This document shows, piece by piece, positions 1 through 8,769 of a stretch of DNA of 64,000 nt. The translations under genes and the position numbers were made by a program. Position 1 is the stretch's first letter. Each line of letters opens with the position of its first letter. This DNA comes from Paraburkholderia guartelaensis. Lineage in GTDB: Bacteria; Pseudomonadota; Gammaproteobacteria; Burkholderiales; Burkholderiaceae. The notes beneath the pieces were generated by a model, which was not told the origin of the DNA, ran no database searches, and saw nothing but the letters and a program-made list of their open reading frames with translations. The stretch is from assembly GCF_004353905.1 (NCBI RefSeq), contig NZ_SMOD01000005.1, forward strand, positions 1-64,000. The letters are read 5' to 3'.

Positions 1-255
1 TGGCAGCATGTGCGGACCACGAATCCAATCGAATCGACGTTTGCGACGGTACGCCATCGCACGAGCCGCACGCGTAACTGTCTGTCGCGCGCGACCTTCC
101 TCGCCATGGCGTTCAAGCTGATTGAAGCGGCCGAGCAGGGCTGGAGGAAGATTCGCGGTGCCGAGAAAATTGATCAGCTTCTGAAGGGTGTTCCCTTCAA
201 AGACGGAACCCCGGTGATTGATAGCACACCGGCTCCTCAAGCGCTGGCCGCCTGA
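1..255 (+). mobile_element. IS256-family transposase, C-terminal end (partial)
   Basis: The frame is open from the first base of the window, so the gene is cut by the edge and only about 84 C-terminal residues are seen. The peptide carries the RTTNPIESTFATVRHRT stretch typical of the C-terminus of mutator-type IS256 family DDE transposases, where the conserved Glu of the catalytic triad sits. It ends at a TGA at 253-255. The bases from 256 to about 332 would contain the right inverted repeat of the element, but the other end is outside the window so I cannot define it. It lies at the downstream border of the glycan cluster on the opposite strand, which fits an insertion hot spot. Confidence 0.85.
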
Positions 256-332
256 TCATGCCGTCCCGCCCGCGTACACCACTATTGACGATTGCTCCCC
301 CGTCAATCTTGTCCTAAGGGCCCCTTACGGTC

Positions 333-758
333 TCAATGCTTGAAGCTGAACTTCTTATGCCCGATATAGCTGCTGAACACCGGCACAACGACTCCAACCA
401 GGTGTGCAATATCTCGGTCGTGCCACGTCATACCTAGCTTGGGAAACACGTAATACGCCAGCCCCACGCTCACCGCCCACGTCTGCACCACCGCCACAAG
501 ATTAACAAGCGTGAAAAAGAACACGGAGCGATGCGTCGACTGCTTGCTTTCCGTGAAGACAAACATCTTCGCGAGGATGAACGCCGTGATCATCCCCGTG
601 ATGTACGCCACGACGATGGCCGCTGAATAGGGCATCCACAAGTTGTAGAGGATGCGGCTACTCCAGTTCACGGCAGCCGCAAAGCCGCCGGTGAGCAGGA
701 ACATCAGGAAGTTCTTCGACACGAAGCCGCTCCGAACCACCGCGTGCGCTCTCGTCAT
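333..758 (-). CDS. GtrA-family membrane protein (putative lipid-linked sugar flippase)
   Basis: A 141-residue protein with four predicted membrane segments (about residues 16-36, 41-63, 79-100 and 112-132) separated by short basic loops, the size and layout of the GtrA family (PF04138). GtrA proteins are thought to move polyprenyl-phosphate-linked sugars across the inner membrane for glycan decoration. It is the last gene of a minus-strand run and its start overlaps the end of the preceding FAD oxidoreductase gene by 4 bp, so it is probably translationally coupled. With the UbiA/DprE-like genes upstream it probably handles a prenyl-phosphate pentose; the substrate is an inference. Confidence 0.85.
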   Translation of the reverse strand: MTRAHAVVRSGFVSKNFLMFLLTGGFAAAVNWSSRILYNLWMPYSAAIVVAYITGMITAFILAKMFVFTESKQSTHRSVFFFTLVNLVAVVQTWAVSVGLAYYVFPKLGMTWHDRDIAHLVGVVVPVFSSYIGHKKFSFKH

Positions 759-2038
759 ACCATCCTCGCCATCTTGCGCGATAGCCCGATACTCTCGGAA
801 ATGCCGCGATCTTCTGGGTAATAGTACGACGTGTCGGCAACCAGCAGACCTTCCACCGGCAACTGGATCGGCGGCAGCCGATCGAGATAGCCTGGTTCGC
901 AGATCGGCTGCGCGAAACGGTAGCGGCTCGCGCGCACGTCGATGAAGTCGTCCGGCGTCAGCGCGGGATTGATCTTCATGAGGTAACGCTTGACCTTGTC
1001 GATGAACGCGGAGTCTGGTTCCTGATACTTCGGATGCTCGCCGGGCACGTAGAACGGTACATACACGACATGGTCGTTGAGCGGCCGCAGGTTCGTGTAT
1101 TCGACGATGCCGGGAATATCCATTTCCGGATCGTTCGTGTTGAGCCAGAAGTTCTCGGTCACGCGCTTCTTGAGCTTGGCGATCACACAGACCACGGCAA
1201 CGTTCTTCTTGCTGCGGAACGCCTCGAGTATGTCCGTCGGCAGGTCGGGCATCACGCGCGGCACGTAAGGCAGCGGGATCGTGCTGATCACCTTGTCGAA
1301 CGCATGGAACTCATCCCCTGCTTCGATGCCCTTGACCTTGCCACCTTCGATCACCACTTTCTGCGCGGGCACGCCGAGCCGGAACTCGCCGCCATGCGCC
1401 TCGATGTAGCTGCGCATGCCGTTCAGGAGCGTGTCCGAACCACCTTCGAGATAGCCGAGCTTTTCTCGGAAGAGGTCGTACCGCGAACGGCCGATACGAC
1501 GAATGCGGCTCCAGATCCACGCAGCCGAAAGGTTGCTCGCGTAATCATAGAACTTGTAGTCGAATAGGCGCCGCCACAGCACTTCCCACGCTTCTTCGCC
1601 GATCCAGCGGCGAATCCAGCCCGTGGCCTCGACATGATCGAGGGGCTTCCAGTCGTTGCGCTTCGTCGAGAGGAAGGCATGGAGGCCATAACGAAACTTC
1701 GCGCTTAGGCTCAGGCCTTTGAACTTGAGCAGCGCCATGGGATTTCCCCAAGGCTGCACGCGGCCCTGGTAAAAGTAACCCATTTTGGTTTCGCACCACT
1801 TCATCTTGTCTTCGATGCCAAGTTCGCGCAGCACCTCGAAGAACGCATGGTCCGAGATCGCATGAAAATGGTAGTAACGCTCGATCGACAGCCCGCCGAA
1901 GTCGAAGCAGGCCGCCATACCGCCCACGCGGTCATCGGCCTCGAAGATAATCGGTTTGCGTCCGTCCTTGACCAGTTGGTAGGCGGCGCCAAGACCCATC
2001 GGTCCCGCGCCGAGCACGGCGATGCGTTCTGTACTCAT
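755..2038 (-). CDS. NAD(P)/FAD-dependent oxidoreductase (amine oxidase / UGM-like)
   Basis: A 427-residue flavoprotein. The N-terminus has a Rossmann dinucleotide-binding motif (GAGPMGLGAAYQL, residues about 10-22) followed by an acidic residue and the downstream FEADDRVGGM element typical of the amine oxidase, protoporphyrinogen oxidase and UDP-galactopyranose mutase superfamily. The C-terminus has a second FAD-contact region (LLVADTSYYYPEDRGISESI). There is no signal peptide, so it is cytoplasmic. It lies 6 bp after the epimerase gene and overlaps gtrA by 4 bp. Family members often occur in glycan clusters beside GtrA and UbiA proteins; the substrate is unknown to me. A role in modifying a lipid-linked or nucleotide sugar is inferred from context only. 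Confidence 0.75.
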   Translation of the reverse strand: MSTERIAVLGAGPMGLGAAYQLVKDGRKPIIFEADDRVGGMAACFDFGGLSIERYYHFHAISDHAFFEVLRELGIEDKMKWCETKMGYFYQGRVQPWGNPMALLKFKGLSLSAKFRYGLHAFLSTKRNDWKPLDHVEATGWIRRWIGEEAWEVLWRRLFDYKFYDYASNLSAAWIWSRIRRIGRSRYDLFREKLGYLEGGSDTLLNGMRSYIEAHGGEFRLGVPAQKVVIEGGKVKGIEAGDEFHAFDKVISTIPLPYVPRVMPDLPTDILEAFRSKKNVAVVCVIAKLKKRVTENFWLNTNDPEMDIPGIVEYTNLRPLNDHVVYVPFYVPGEHPKYQEPDSAFIDKVKRYLMKINPALTPDDFIDVRASRYRFAQPICEPGYLDRLPPIQLPVEGLLVADTSYYYPEDRGISESIGLSRKMARMV

Positions 2039-2044
2039 GTGTCT

Positions 2045-2983
2045 TCAGAATTCCAGGGCGATGTGGCTATAGGTAGGATCGTTGAACGTCTCGTCCATGG
2101 CTTTGGCGAACGGCGTGGCGCGAATGCCAAAGATGCCTTCCCAATCGATCACCTCGAATTCGTCGCCAGCGGTTAGGGCCTTGAGTTGATCGGCCGTAAA
2201 CGGCGGGTTCTTGTCGAACACGGCGTAGATTTTCAGCAGCACATAAAAGAGGCCGTAGGGAATGCGAATGATCGCGCAGCGTGCGCGAGTCGCGCGCTTG
2301 ATCTGACGGATGATGTCGATGTAATCGACGCGTTCCAGTCCGCTAATGTTGAACGCCTGCCCTTTGATACGCGAATCGATGCTGCTGATGATGACGTTGC
2401 AGAAGTCGCCAACGTAGAGCGGCTGACGCATGTACTTGCCGCTGCCCGGAATCGGAAACACGGGCACGCGGTGCATAAAACGCGAGAGCCAGCCGAGATG
2501 CTTGCGGTCGAACCAGCCGAACATGAGCGTCGGGCGCAGCACGACGCAGTTGATGCCGGACGCCAATACGATCTCTTCCTGCTCGCGCTTGGTTTGCGTG
2601 TACCAGTCGTCGGCGACGGAGTTCACCACCGACGAACTGATGTGCACGGTGTGGGGAATGCCGTACTGCTTGATGACGTCGAGCACATGGCGCGTTGCCA
2701 CGATGTTATTGCGCACGAACGGCTCTTCGGTCGGCGCGCCAATCTGCGCCTGCAGCATGACTACAACGTCGGCACCCTCGAAGTGCCTGGCCCATTCGCC
2801 GGGCTCGGCAAGATCCGCATAGATTGCCGTGATGTCCGGATGAACCTGGCGCAGGACTTCGAGGTTGGCCTTGTGCTTGTCGAGCACGACGAGATTGGTG
2901 TATCCACGCGCTTTGAGCCGGGCGACCAGATTCTGTCCGACCAAACCGGCGCCGCCAGGAAGAATGATGCGAGTCTGATTCAT
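2045..2983 (-). CDS. NAD-dependent epimerase/dehydratase family protein
   Basis: A 312-residue extended short-chain dehydrogenase. It has the glycine-rich NAD motif GGAGLVGQNLV near residue 10, and a YTQTK sequence that gives the Tyr-x-x-x-Lys catalytic pair (about residues 127-131) after a Ser-rich strand (HISSSVV). Such proteins epimerise or dehydrate nucleotide sugars, though some members act on other substrates. The gene lies between the DprE2-like reductase and the FAD oxidoreductase on the same strand, 52 bp after the former, so it is probably co-transcribed. Its substrate cannot be read from the sequence. Confidence 0.75.
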   Translation of the reverse strand: MNQTRIILPGGAGLVGQNLVARLKARGYTNLVVLDKHKANLEVLRQVHPDITAIYADLAEPGEWARHFEGADVVVMLQAQIGAPTEEPFVRNNIVATRHVLDVIKQYGIPHTVHISSSVVNSVADDWYTQTKREQEEIVLASGINCVVLRPTLMFGWFDRKHLGWLSRFMHRVPVFPIPGSGKYMRQPLYVGDFCNVIISSIDSRIKGQAFNISGLERVDYIDIIRQIKRATRARCAIIRIPYGLFYVLLKIYAVFDKNPPFTADQLKALTAGDEFEVIDWEGIFGIRATPFAKAMDETFNDPTYSHIALEF

Positions 2984-3035
2984 GCGTTAGCGAATTATTT
3001 AATGGTGCTCTACGTGAATTGCCACCTGCGCGTCC

Positions 3036-3776
3036 TTAAAGCGACGCTCGTTTGAACGCGAATTTCGGTACGGACCGGATGATCAACATGATCAGCGACC
3101 AGAACCAGGGCGTGTAGATAACATCCCTGTTCTTTTCGATTGCGCGCGTGATGTCGGCGGCCACCTTGTCCGGGGTCGCAACGAGCGGCCCGGGTAGCGG
3201 CAGGCCCGCAGTCATGGGCGTAGCGACGAAGCCAGGCTTGATCGTGACGACATGTGCACCCGCCTTGAAAAGACGGGCGTTCAGACCCTCGCAGAATGCC
3301 GAGAGTGCGGCCTTCGCGCTACCGTAGAGATAGTTCGACGGCCGGCCGCGATCGCCCGCAACGGACGAAATGACGGCGATCGTACCATGGCGCTGGGCCT
3401 CGACCAGATTCGCGATCGGCGTAAGCAATCCGATGAGCGACGTGACGTTGGTGTTGAATTCGCGCATCGCCACGGCTGGGTCAGCCTGGCACTGTGCCTG
3501 ATCGGGCAGAGTCCCGGGCGCGACGAGGACGATATCAATAGTGCCGAATTCGGCCTCGCAGCGCGCCAGCATGGCCGCGTGCTGATCGACGTCGTTGATG
3601 TCGAGCTCATGGCACACCGCCCCTTTGGCGCCGCGCGCGCGGAGGTCGTCGGCGACCTGCTGCAGCCGCTCTGCGCTGCGTGCGACGAGAAAAAAGCTCG
3701 CGCCTTGCGCAGCCCAGCGACGGGCGCATGCCGTCGCGATGGCCGAGGTCGCACCTACGATCAGGATATTTTTCAT
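3036..3776 (-). CDS. SDR-family reductase, DprE2-like (prenyl-phosphate 2-keto-pentose reductase)
   Basis: I take the ATG at 3776, which overlaps the stop of the DprE1-like gene as ATGA; the open frame upstream of it has no family similarity. The 246-residue protein opens with the Rossmann motif MKNILIVGATSAIA and has a catalytic Ser (VISSVAGD) and YGSAK (Tyr-x-x-x-Lys). In mycobacteria DprE1 and DprE2 together epimerise decaprenylphosphoryl ribose at C2 to arabinose through a keto intermediate. Direct coupling to a DprE1-like gene and a UbiA-HAD gene supports the same role here. C-terminal residues about 220-240 are hydrophobic (FWSLIMLII), as expected for an enzyme working on a lipid-linked substrate. 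The pairing is strong; the exact lipid and pentose are inferred. Confidence 0.75.
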   Translation of the reverse strand: MKNILIVGATSAIATACARRWAAQGASFFLVARSAERLQQVADDLRARGAKGAVCHELDINDVDQHAAMLARCEAEFGTIDIVLVAPGTLPDQAQCQADPAVAMREFNTNVTSLIGLLTPIANLVEAQRHGTIAVISSVAGDRGRPSNYLYGSAKAALSAFCEGLNARLFKAGAHVVTIKPGFVATPMTAGLPLPGPLVATPDKVAADITRAIEKNRDVIYTPWFWSLIMLIIRSVPKFAFKRASL

Positions 3777-5089
3777 GTTTGTGTCGTTCGTTCCCAAAAC
3801 CGTGAAAGCATCGCTGGATCTCGAAGGGCTTCCAGTTGTTGCCATTGCGGATAGGCGGCCCGGAAATCCGCGCCGGTCATGTGAGCGTCTTTCGCCGGAT
3901 AGAGCCGGCCACGCGCCTCGCGCACGATCGCGTCGAGACGCGCGAAAAGCCGCGCATTCTGTGCATCGCGCTGTGGAAAGTCGAGTGCGAGCGACGTGCC
4001 CTCCCGCGGAAACGACAGGAGTCCCGGCGAGGCGATATCGCCACAGCGCTTGAGCACGGCGAGAAAAGAGCCCGTACCGCTTATCGCGATGGCCTCGAGA
4101 ATTTCGCGGATGGCGTCACGCGCTGCCTCGGGCGGCACGACGCACTGGTACTGCTGAAAGCCTTTTCGACCGTAAATCCGGTTCCACTCGAGCAGGCTGT
4201 CCAGAGGGTAAAAGTAAGCGTCGTAGCTCACTTTCGAGCGCCTCTCGCCGCTGCGCTGGCGGTGGTAGTACGCGCCGTTGAAGGCGCGCAAGGTCAGCGA
4301 GTTGAAAATCGGAACGGGCAGTGTCATCGGCACCGTTCGCTTCTTGCGGCGGTCGACTTCGAGCGGTCCACCTCTCGCGTGGTCGCCGACCATGAAAATG
4401 CCGCGCCCAAGCGTCGAACCGCGGCTCTGGCAGTCCACCCATGCCACGCTGTATTCATGCAGCGGGTCGAGGCGTTCGGAAAGCGCGAAGAATTCGTCGA
4501 GGTTCGAAAAGCGGATGTTCGTCACGTCGATCAGGCTGGATCGGATCGGCATGAGCTGGATTTCCGCCCAAAGGATCAACCCGGTGAGACCGAGTCCCCC
4601 GATCGTGGCCGCGTAAAAATCCGCATGCGCGTCCGGTGCGCATTCGAGCAGCGCGCCGTCGCTGCGCGCCAGTCCAAAGCGCCGCACATGGCGGCCAAAC
4701 GTCCCTCGCACGTGGTGATTCTTGCCGTGGACGTCATTGGCGATTGCGCCGCCCAGCGTCGCGTATTTGGTGCCGGGCGTGACAGGCAGCATCCAGCCAC
4801 GCGGTATGGCGACCTCGAGGATCTGTTCGAGCGTGACGCCCGGCTCTGCACGCAATACGCCGGTCGCCCAGTCGGCAGCGACGAGGCGGTCGAGTGGCAG
4901 GGTCTGCAGCACGTGGTCCGAGGCAGCGAGGCAGCTGTCGCCGTAGCTGCGTCCGTTGCCGAATGCGAGCGCGTTGCCGTTTGCTTCGATCACCTCGCGC
5001 CAGGTCGCGGCCGCGCGGTCACGCCACACGATTGCATGCGCCTGTTGCGGGAGGGCGGGATAGCGGCCCCAGGACTGCACCGTATCCAT
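3773..5089 (-). CDS. FAD-binding oxidase, DprE1-like (prenyl-phosphate ribose oxidase)
   Basis: A 438-residue vanillyl-alcohol-oxidase-type flavoprotein. The FAD-binding domain begins near residue 15, with GNGRSYGDS at about 44-52 and the block NDVHGKNHHVRGTFG near 117-131. That HGKNHH block is characteristic of decaprenylphosphoryl-beta-D-ribose 2-oxidase (DprE1). Downstream, FYPLDSLLEWNRIYG and FQQYQCVVP match the substrate-domain region of the same family. The reaction would be oxidation of the C2 hydroxyl of a polyprenyl-phosphate ribose. The gene starts 3 bp after the UbiA-HAD stop and overlaps the DprE2-like start by 4 bp, so all three enzymes are made from one transcript. DprE1 of mycobacteria is slightly longer; the core is intact here. 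Confidence 0.82.
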   Translation of the reverse strand: MDTVQSWGRYPALPQQAHAIVWRDRAAATWREVIEANGNALAFGNGRSYGDSCLAASDHVLQTLPLDRLVAADWATGVLRAEPGVTLEQILEVAIPRGWMLPVTPGTKYATLGGAIANDVHGKNHHVRGTFGRHVRRFGLARSDGALLECAPDAHADFYAATIGGLGLTGLILWAEIQLMPIRSSLIDVTNIRFSNLDEFFALSERLDPLHEYSVAWVDCQSRGSTLGRGIFMVGDHARGGPLEVDRRKKRTVPMTLPVPIFNSLTLRAFNGAYYHRQRSGERRSKVSYDAYFYPLDSLLEWNRIYGRKGFQQYQCVVPPEAARDAIREILEAIAISGTGSFLAVLKRCGDIASPGLLSFPREGTSLALDFPQRDAQNARLFARLDAIVREARGRLYPAKDAHMTGADFRAAYPQWQQLEALRDPAMLSRFWERTTQT

Positions 5090-5092
5090 CGA

Positions 5093-6517
5093 TCAGGTCG
5101 CCGCCCAGAAGACGAGGCAGCAGAGTGCCACCACTGCGAGGCTCACACGGTCGCGCGCGGCGAAGACGATCGGGTCGTCGTGCATCAGGCCACGATGCGC
5201 GATGATCCACGTGCGGCTCACCCAGTAGAGAAGCAGCGGGCACGCGAGCCAGATGATCTGCGGATGCCGGTAGAGATGCGCTGTGTTGCCATCCTGGATA
5301 TACATGGCGAGCACGAGCACAGAGAGATAACCGGACGCCGTGCCGAGCGACGAGATCAGCGAAAGATCGCTCGCAAGGTAGCCGCGCCCGCGCGTTTTGG
5401 CGAGCCCGCGCGCCTGCATCGAATAGAGCTCGGCGTAGCGCTTCACAAGCGCGAGGCTCAGGAAGATGAACATCGAGAACGCGAGCAACCAGAACGTGAG
5501 GTGACCGCCGATGGCGGCTGTTCCCGCGATGATGCGAGTGGTATAGAGCATTGCCAGCACGACGACATCCACCATCACCTGGCGCTTGAGGAACATCGAG
5601 TAGGCGAGCGTGAGAACGTAGTAGCCCAACAACACCGCGGCGAAGCGCCATGGAAGAAATAGTGCGGTCAGTGCGAAAGCGCCCGCGAGCAGGACAGGAA
5701 AGAGCGCTATCCCCCAGGTGAGCGGAAGCGCGCCGGATGCTAGCGGGCGCTTGCGCTTGGTCGGATGGTGCCGGTCGTCCTCGAGATCGAGCATGTCGTT
5801 GAGCAGATACACGCTCGATGCACAGAGACCGAAGGCGAAGAAAGCGATTAGTGCTGCGAGGATGAGGTCCGGATAGGCGAGTTTGTGCGCGGCAAGAAGC
5901 GGTACGAAGATCAGCAGATTCTTCAGCCACTGATGCAGGCGCAATGACTTCGACCAGGTCTTCAGCGCCGGTGGCCGCGATTCGATCACACGCTCGACAT
6001 TGCCGATCTTGCGGGCGGCGCGCTCGACGCCGCTCGCCGGATTCACGACATACGCGCGTGCAGCGGATTGCCAGACCGCGATGTCGTCGTGCGAATTGCC
6101 TGCGTAGTCAAAGTTCTTTTCACCAAATTCGGCCACTAGCCTGTCGCGTTTGCGTTGAGACGAGAGGTTGACACCGTCCGCGGTCGCGAAAGTCTGGTCA
6201 AAGAGCCCCAGGTGGTCGGCGATGGCATGGGCATAGCGTTCGTGGCTGGCAGTCGCGAGCACGAGCGGGCGTCCAGCTTCGCGTTCCGCCTTCAACCAAT
6301 CGAGCACCTGTGCGTCGTAAGGCAGGACGGTGACGTCGACATTAGTGTTTTCGGCGAGGCCGGCCTTGAGGGCCGGTTTGCCGCCGCGCACGAGCCACAT
6401 GAGCGGGCGGTAAAACCGCAGCGGCGCGGATTTGAGATAAGCGAATCCCGATTCGATTAGCACATCCGATCGAATCAACGTGCCATCCAGGTCAACAACG
6501 AGTGGTCTGCTGCGCAT
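5093..6517 (-). CDS. HAD phosphatase-UbiA prenyltransferase fusion (prenyl-phosphate phosphoribose synthase type)
   Basis: A 474-residue fusion. Residues 1-185 are a HAD hydrolase with motif I DLDGTLIRS (Asp9, Asp11) and motif IV GNSHDDIAVW near 140. From about 190 it is a UbiA-superfamily membrane protein; the aspartate-rich motif at 240-258 starts NDMLDLEDD and ends KRKRP. In mycobacteria the UbiA enzyme joins PRPP to decaprenyl phosphate and a separate phosphatase removes the 5-phosphate, after which DprE1/DprE2 act. Here both steps appear to be in one polypeptide. It is the first gene of the minus-strand run ending in gtrA. Promoter and leader must lie in the 222 bp up to 6739. Fusion architecture is seen directly; the substrate is inferred. 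Confidence 0.82.
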   Translation of the reverse strand: MRSRPLVVDLDGTLIRSDVLIESGFAYLKSAPLRFYRPLMWLVRGGKPALKAGLAENTNVDVTVLPYDAQVLDWLKAEREAGRPLVLATASHERYAHAIADHLGLFDQTFATADGVNLSSQRKRDRLVAEFGEKNFDYAGNSHDDIAVWQSAARAYVVNPASGVERAARKIGNVERVIESRPPALKTWSKSLRLHQWLKNLLIFVPLLAAHKLAYPDLILAALIAFFAFGLCASSVYLLNDMLDLEDDRHHPTKRKRPLASGALPLTWGIALFPVLLAGAFALTALFLPWRFAAVLLGYYVLTLAYSMFLKRQVMVDVVVLAMLYTTRIIAGTAAIGGHLTFWLLAFSMFIFLSLALVKRYAELYSMQARGLAKTRGRGYLASDLSLISSLGTASGYLSVLVLAMYIQDGNTAHLYRHPQIIWLACPLLLYWVSRTWIIAHRGLMHDDPIVFAARDRVSLAVVALCCLVFWAAT

Positions 6518-6739
6518 ACAGTCGGCCAGTTGGCAATGGGTTTATAGAATGTGGTTTATTGGGCACGAGTCTCGATACATCCGAATCCTGCGCCATTTTC
6601 AAGCCAGGAATTTTACCCGGAACTTGCGCCACCGTTACAGGTGTCCCGGCGATCTGTTGCGTCCCTGCGCACTGTTGACAGCTTGGGCGGTGGATCACCG
6701 CTTCTATGATCCAGGGTCAGTCAGGGCGCGCAGGCGCAT

Positions 6740-8551
6740 TCATGCGGGCGGTTGAGTCTTGCTGGCGTCCAAGGCTTGCGTATCGGGAATCTCGCAGTAT
6801 CGACCGGTATCGAGCCTGCCAAAAACCCGGATTTCGGGGGCGCTCGGCCGCTTGAAAAAGCCTGTCCAGCCGCCGTAACGATCTTTGGATCCAGTGATCG
6901 GCGCGAGATCCGGGCGTTGTGCCCCGGTGATACCTGTACCCAATACGTTCCCGGCGCGATCGGCGATCACGATCGACGAGACGTATCGCTTGCCGGCTGG
7001 GTCGTAAAGCCATCCCGTGGCCGCGAACCGATCGGGGGTCGCAGTCGCGCTAACGCTGTCAATCTTACCGATGCAGCCGGCGCTCGCGGAGACCACCTGT
7101 GGCGGCACCGCAAAGTCACGCTGGTCCGGGGCAAAAATGGAGAGTCCCGCTGCCCGGGCGCGCGTGGCAACTCCCTGTAGCGCCGCAGGGTTGGGGTAGA
7201 TCATGGATGTATAAGGGGCGTCATAGACCTTTGCTCGCACCGCGAGTCCCGCCACGCGCTTCGCGTACAACTCGCGTTGCGTCGAATGAAAGACCATGCG
7301 CTGCGCAACCGCAATCATGACGAGTACAAAAACGAAACCGCCGACGAACCAACGTCGCCTTTCAGGGCGAATTTCATTGAGCCAAAGAAAAGCGAGGAGC
7401 GATGCGGTCAGCAGTAGCGGCCCGGTGGTATAGCGCGACAACGTAGCCGTATCGACGCCAAAGCCAATTCTCCCGACAGCGGTGACGAATGCACTCGCAC
7501 TAATGAACGCTGCCAAGGCTAGCAGCGCGGAGCCGATGACTGAGCGACGTTGCTGCGCAATCCATAGCGCATAAATCAGGCTTAGGAGTACGATCGCACC
7601 CCAAAGGGCGCTCACCGGCATGCCCAGGCAGCCCCAGGTCGCCGGCGAGCCGAGATAGAGCAGTACGTAAAACAGGACGCCGAGAGGGTGGTGCACCAAT
7701 GCGTCGCGCAGTCCTCCGTTCGGCGAATTCGAATGCCAACCCGTGAAGTAGGCCAGCCAGATCGCCGCCGTCAATACTGCGATCACAAGAAGGCGCATAC
7801 GCGTTGTGCGGAGGTACGCAGCCTGAATGGCAAGCACTGGGGCGACGAGGACACCGCTCACCATCGACAGTGCCGCCATGACCGCGCCTCCGATGGCCAG
7901 TGTGAACCATCCGGCCGAGGGCGCAGACGCGCCGCGTTTGCGGGCGCCTTCGCTGAGATCGAGTGCCTCGAATGAGCAGAGTCCGAACAGGTAGACGGCA
8001 AACCACTGACTCTGAAAGCCCCACGTAAAATTCTCCGATTGCATCCACGCGAACGTAAAGGCGAGTACGCCGCCACCTACGATCATTCGTGATGCGCGCG
8101 AATGTGGCAGATTTCGGCTGGTGATCCGATAGAGCGCGAAGGCGAGCAATGCCGCCAGGACCACGTTGGCGGCGAGGTCGAGCACGTTGCGTCCGCCGAG
8201 GTAGCGCATGTCCACGAAGAAAATGAGTCGTGAAAAGAACAGGCGATGCTCGTTGTGCAGGTCAAAAAACGCCGCCCAGGGGTGCTCGAGCGCATCCATA
8301 TAGAAGCCCAGCGTGCCGTCCCACTGATCTCCATAAGGAACCGGGGAAAAATGGGAAACCACCCCGAAGCAGGTCGTCGCGAAAATCACGGCGCCGAGTG
8401 AAAGGACGATCGCCGGCCAGAATTGGCGAATATTTATCAGAGATTTCAAATTGGCTTGGCGAATAATTTGCTTCGATTTGCAAAAGCTGATAAGTGGGCG
8501 AGCCGACAACTGGACTAGGCGATTTCGCCAGTCGAGGTCGGTGAATTGCAT
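6740..8551 (-). CDS. Polytopic membrane protein, candidate GT-C glycosyltransferase
   Basis: A 603-residue protein. After a basic N-terminal stretch of about 40 residues come about ten to twelve hydrophobic segments (about 44-420), then a soluble C-terminal domain of about 180 residues that would be periplasmic. The first large loop carries PYGDQWDG and, some 30 residues later, HNEHRLFFSRL; acidic residues in the first periplasmic loop are a hallmark of GT-C transferases using lipid-phosphate sugars. I do not recognise the exact family. It lies 222 bp upstream of the UbiA-DprE1-DprE2 run on the same strand, which makes it the obvious candidate to use the lipid-linked pentose, like the serotype-specific Gtr protein of gtr operons. 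The catalytic claim is an inference. Confidence 0.6.
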   Translation of the reverse strand: MQFTDLDWRNRLVQLSARPLISFCKSKQIIRQANLKSLINIRQFWPAIVLSLGAVIFATTCFGVVSHFSPVPYGDQWDGTLGFYMDALEHPWAAFFDLHNEHRLFFSRLIFFVDMRYLGGRNVLDLAANVVLAALLAFALYRITSRNLPHSRASRMIVGGGVLAFTFAWMQSENFTWGFQSQWFAVYLFGLCSFEALDLSEGARKRGASAPSAGWFTLAIGGAVMAALSMVSGVLVAPVLAIQAAYLRTTRMRLLVIAVLTAAIWLAYFTGWHSNSPNGGLRDALVHHPLGVLFYVLLYLGSPATWGCLGMPVSALWGAIVLLSLIYALWIAQQRRSVIGSALLALAAFISASAFVTAVGRIGFGVDTATLSRYTTGPLLLTASLLAFLWLNEIRPERRRWFVGGFVFVLVMIAVAQRMVFHSTQRELYAKRVAGLAVRAKVYDAPYTSMIYPNPAALQGVATRARAAGLSIFAPDQRDFAVPPQVVSASAGCIGKIDSVSATATPDRFAATGWLYDPAGKRYVSSIVIADRAGNVLGTGITGAQRPDLAPITGSKDRYGGWTGFFKRPSAPEIRVFGRLDTGRYCEIPDTQALDASKTQPPA

Positions 8552-8769
8552 CTATATGCGGCCAGGCAGCACACGGGCGCTACTGTATATTCGTCTCCAC
8601 GATGCGACAACGGTTTGGTTCATCCGGGTTCGCACCCTGTATTGTCTTATCCTGCGTAACAATTGGAAAAGTCAGTTGCCTGAATCGGGTATTTTCAGCA
8701 CACTACACGGTTTAAATCGACCCCGATTAAACGAATGGCGCATACGGTGCCGAATCGTCGCATATCCAG

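Noticed and set aside
3836..5662. 608-codon open frame on the plus strand
   Set aside because: Antisense to the DprE1-like and UbiA genes, with Arg/Glu/His-rich composition typical of shadow frames.
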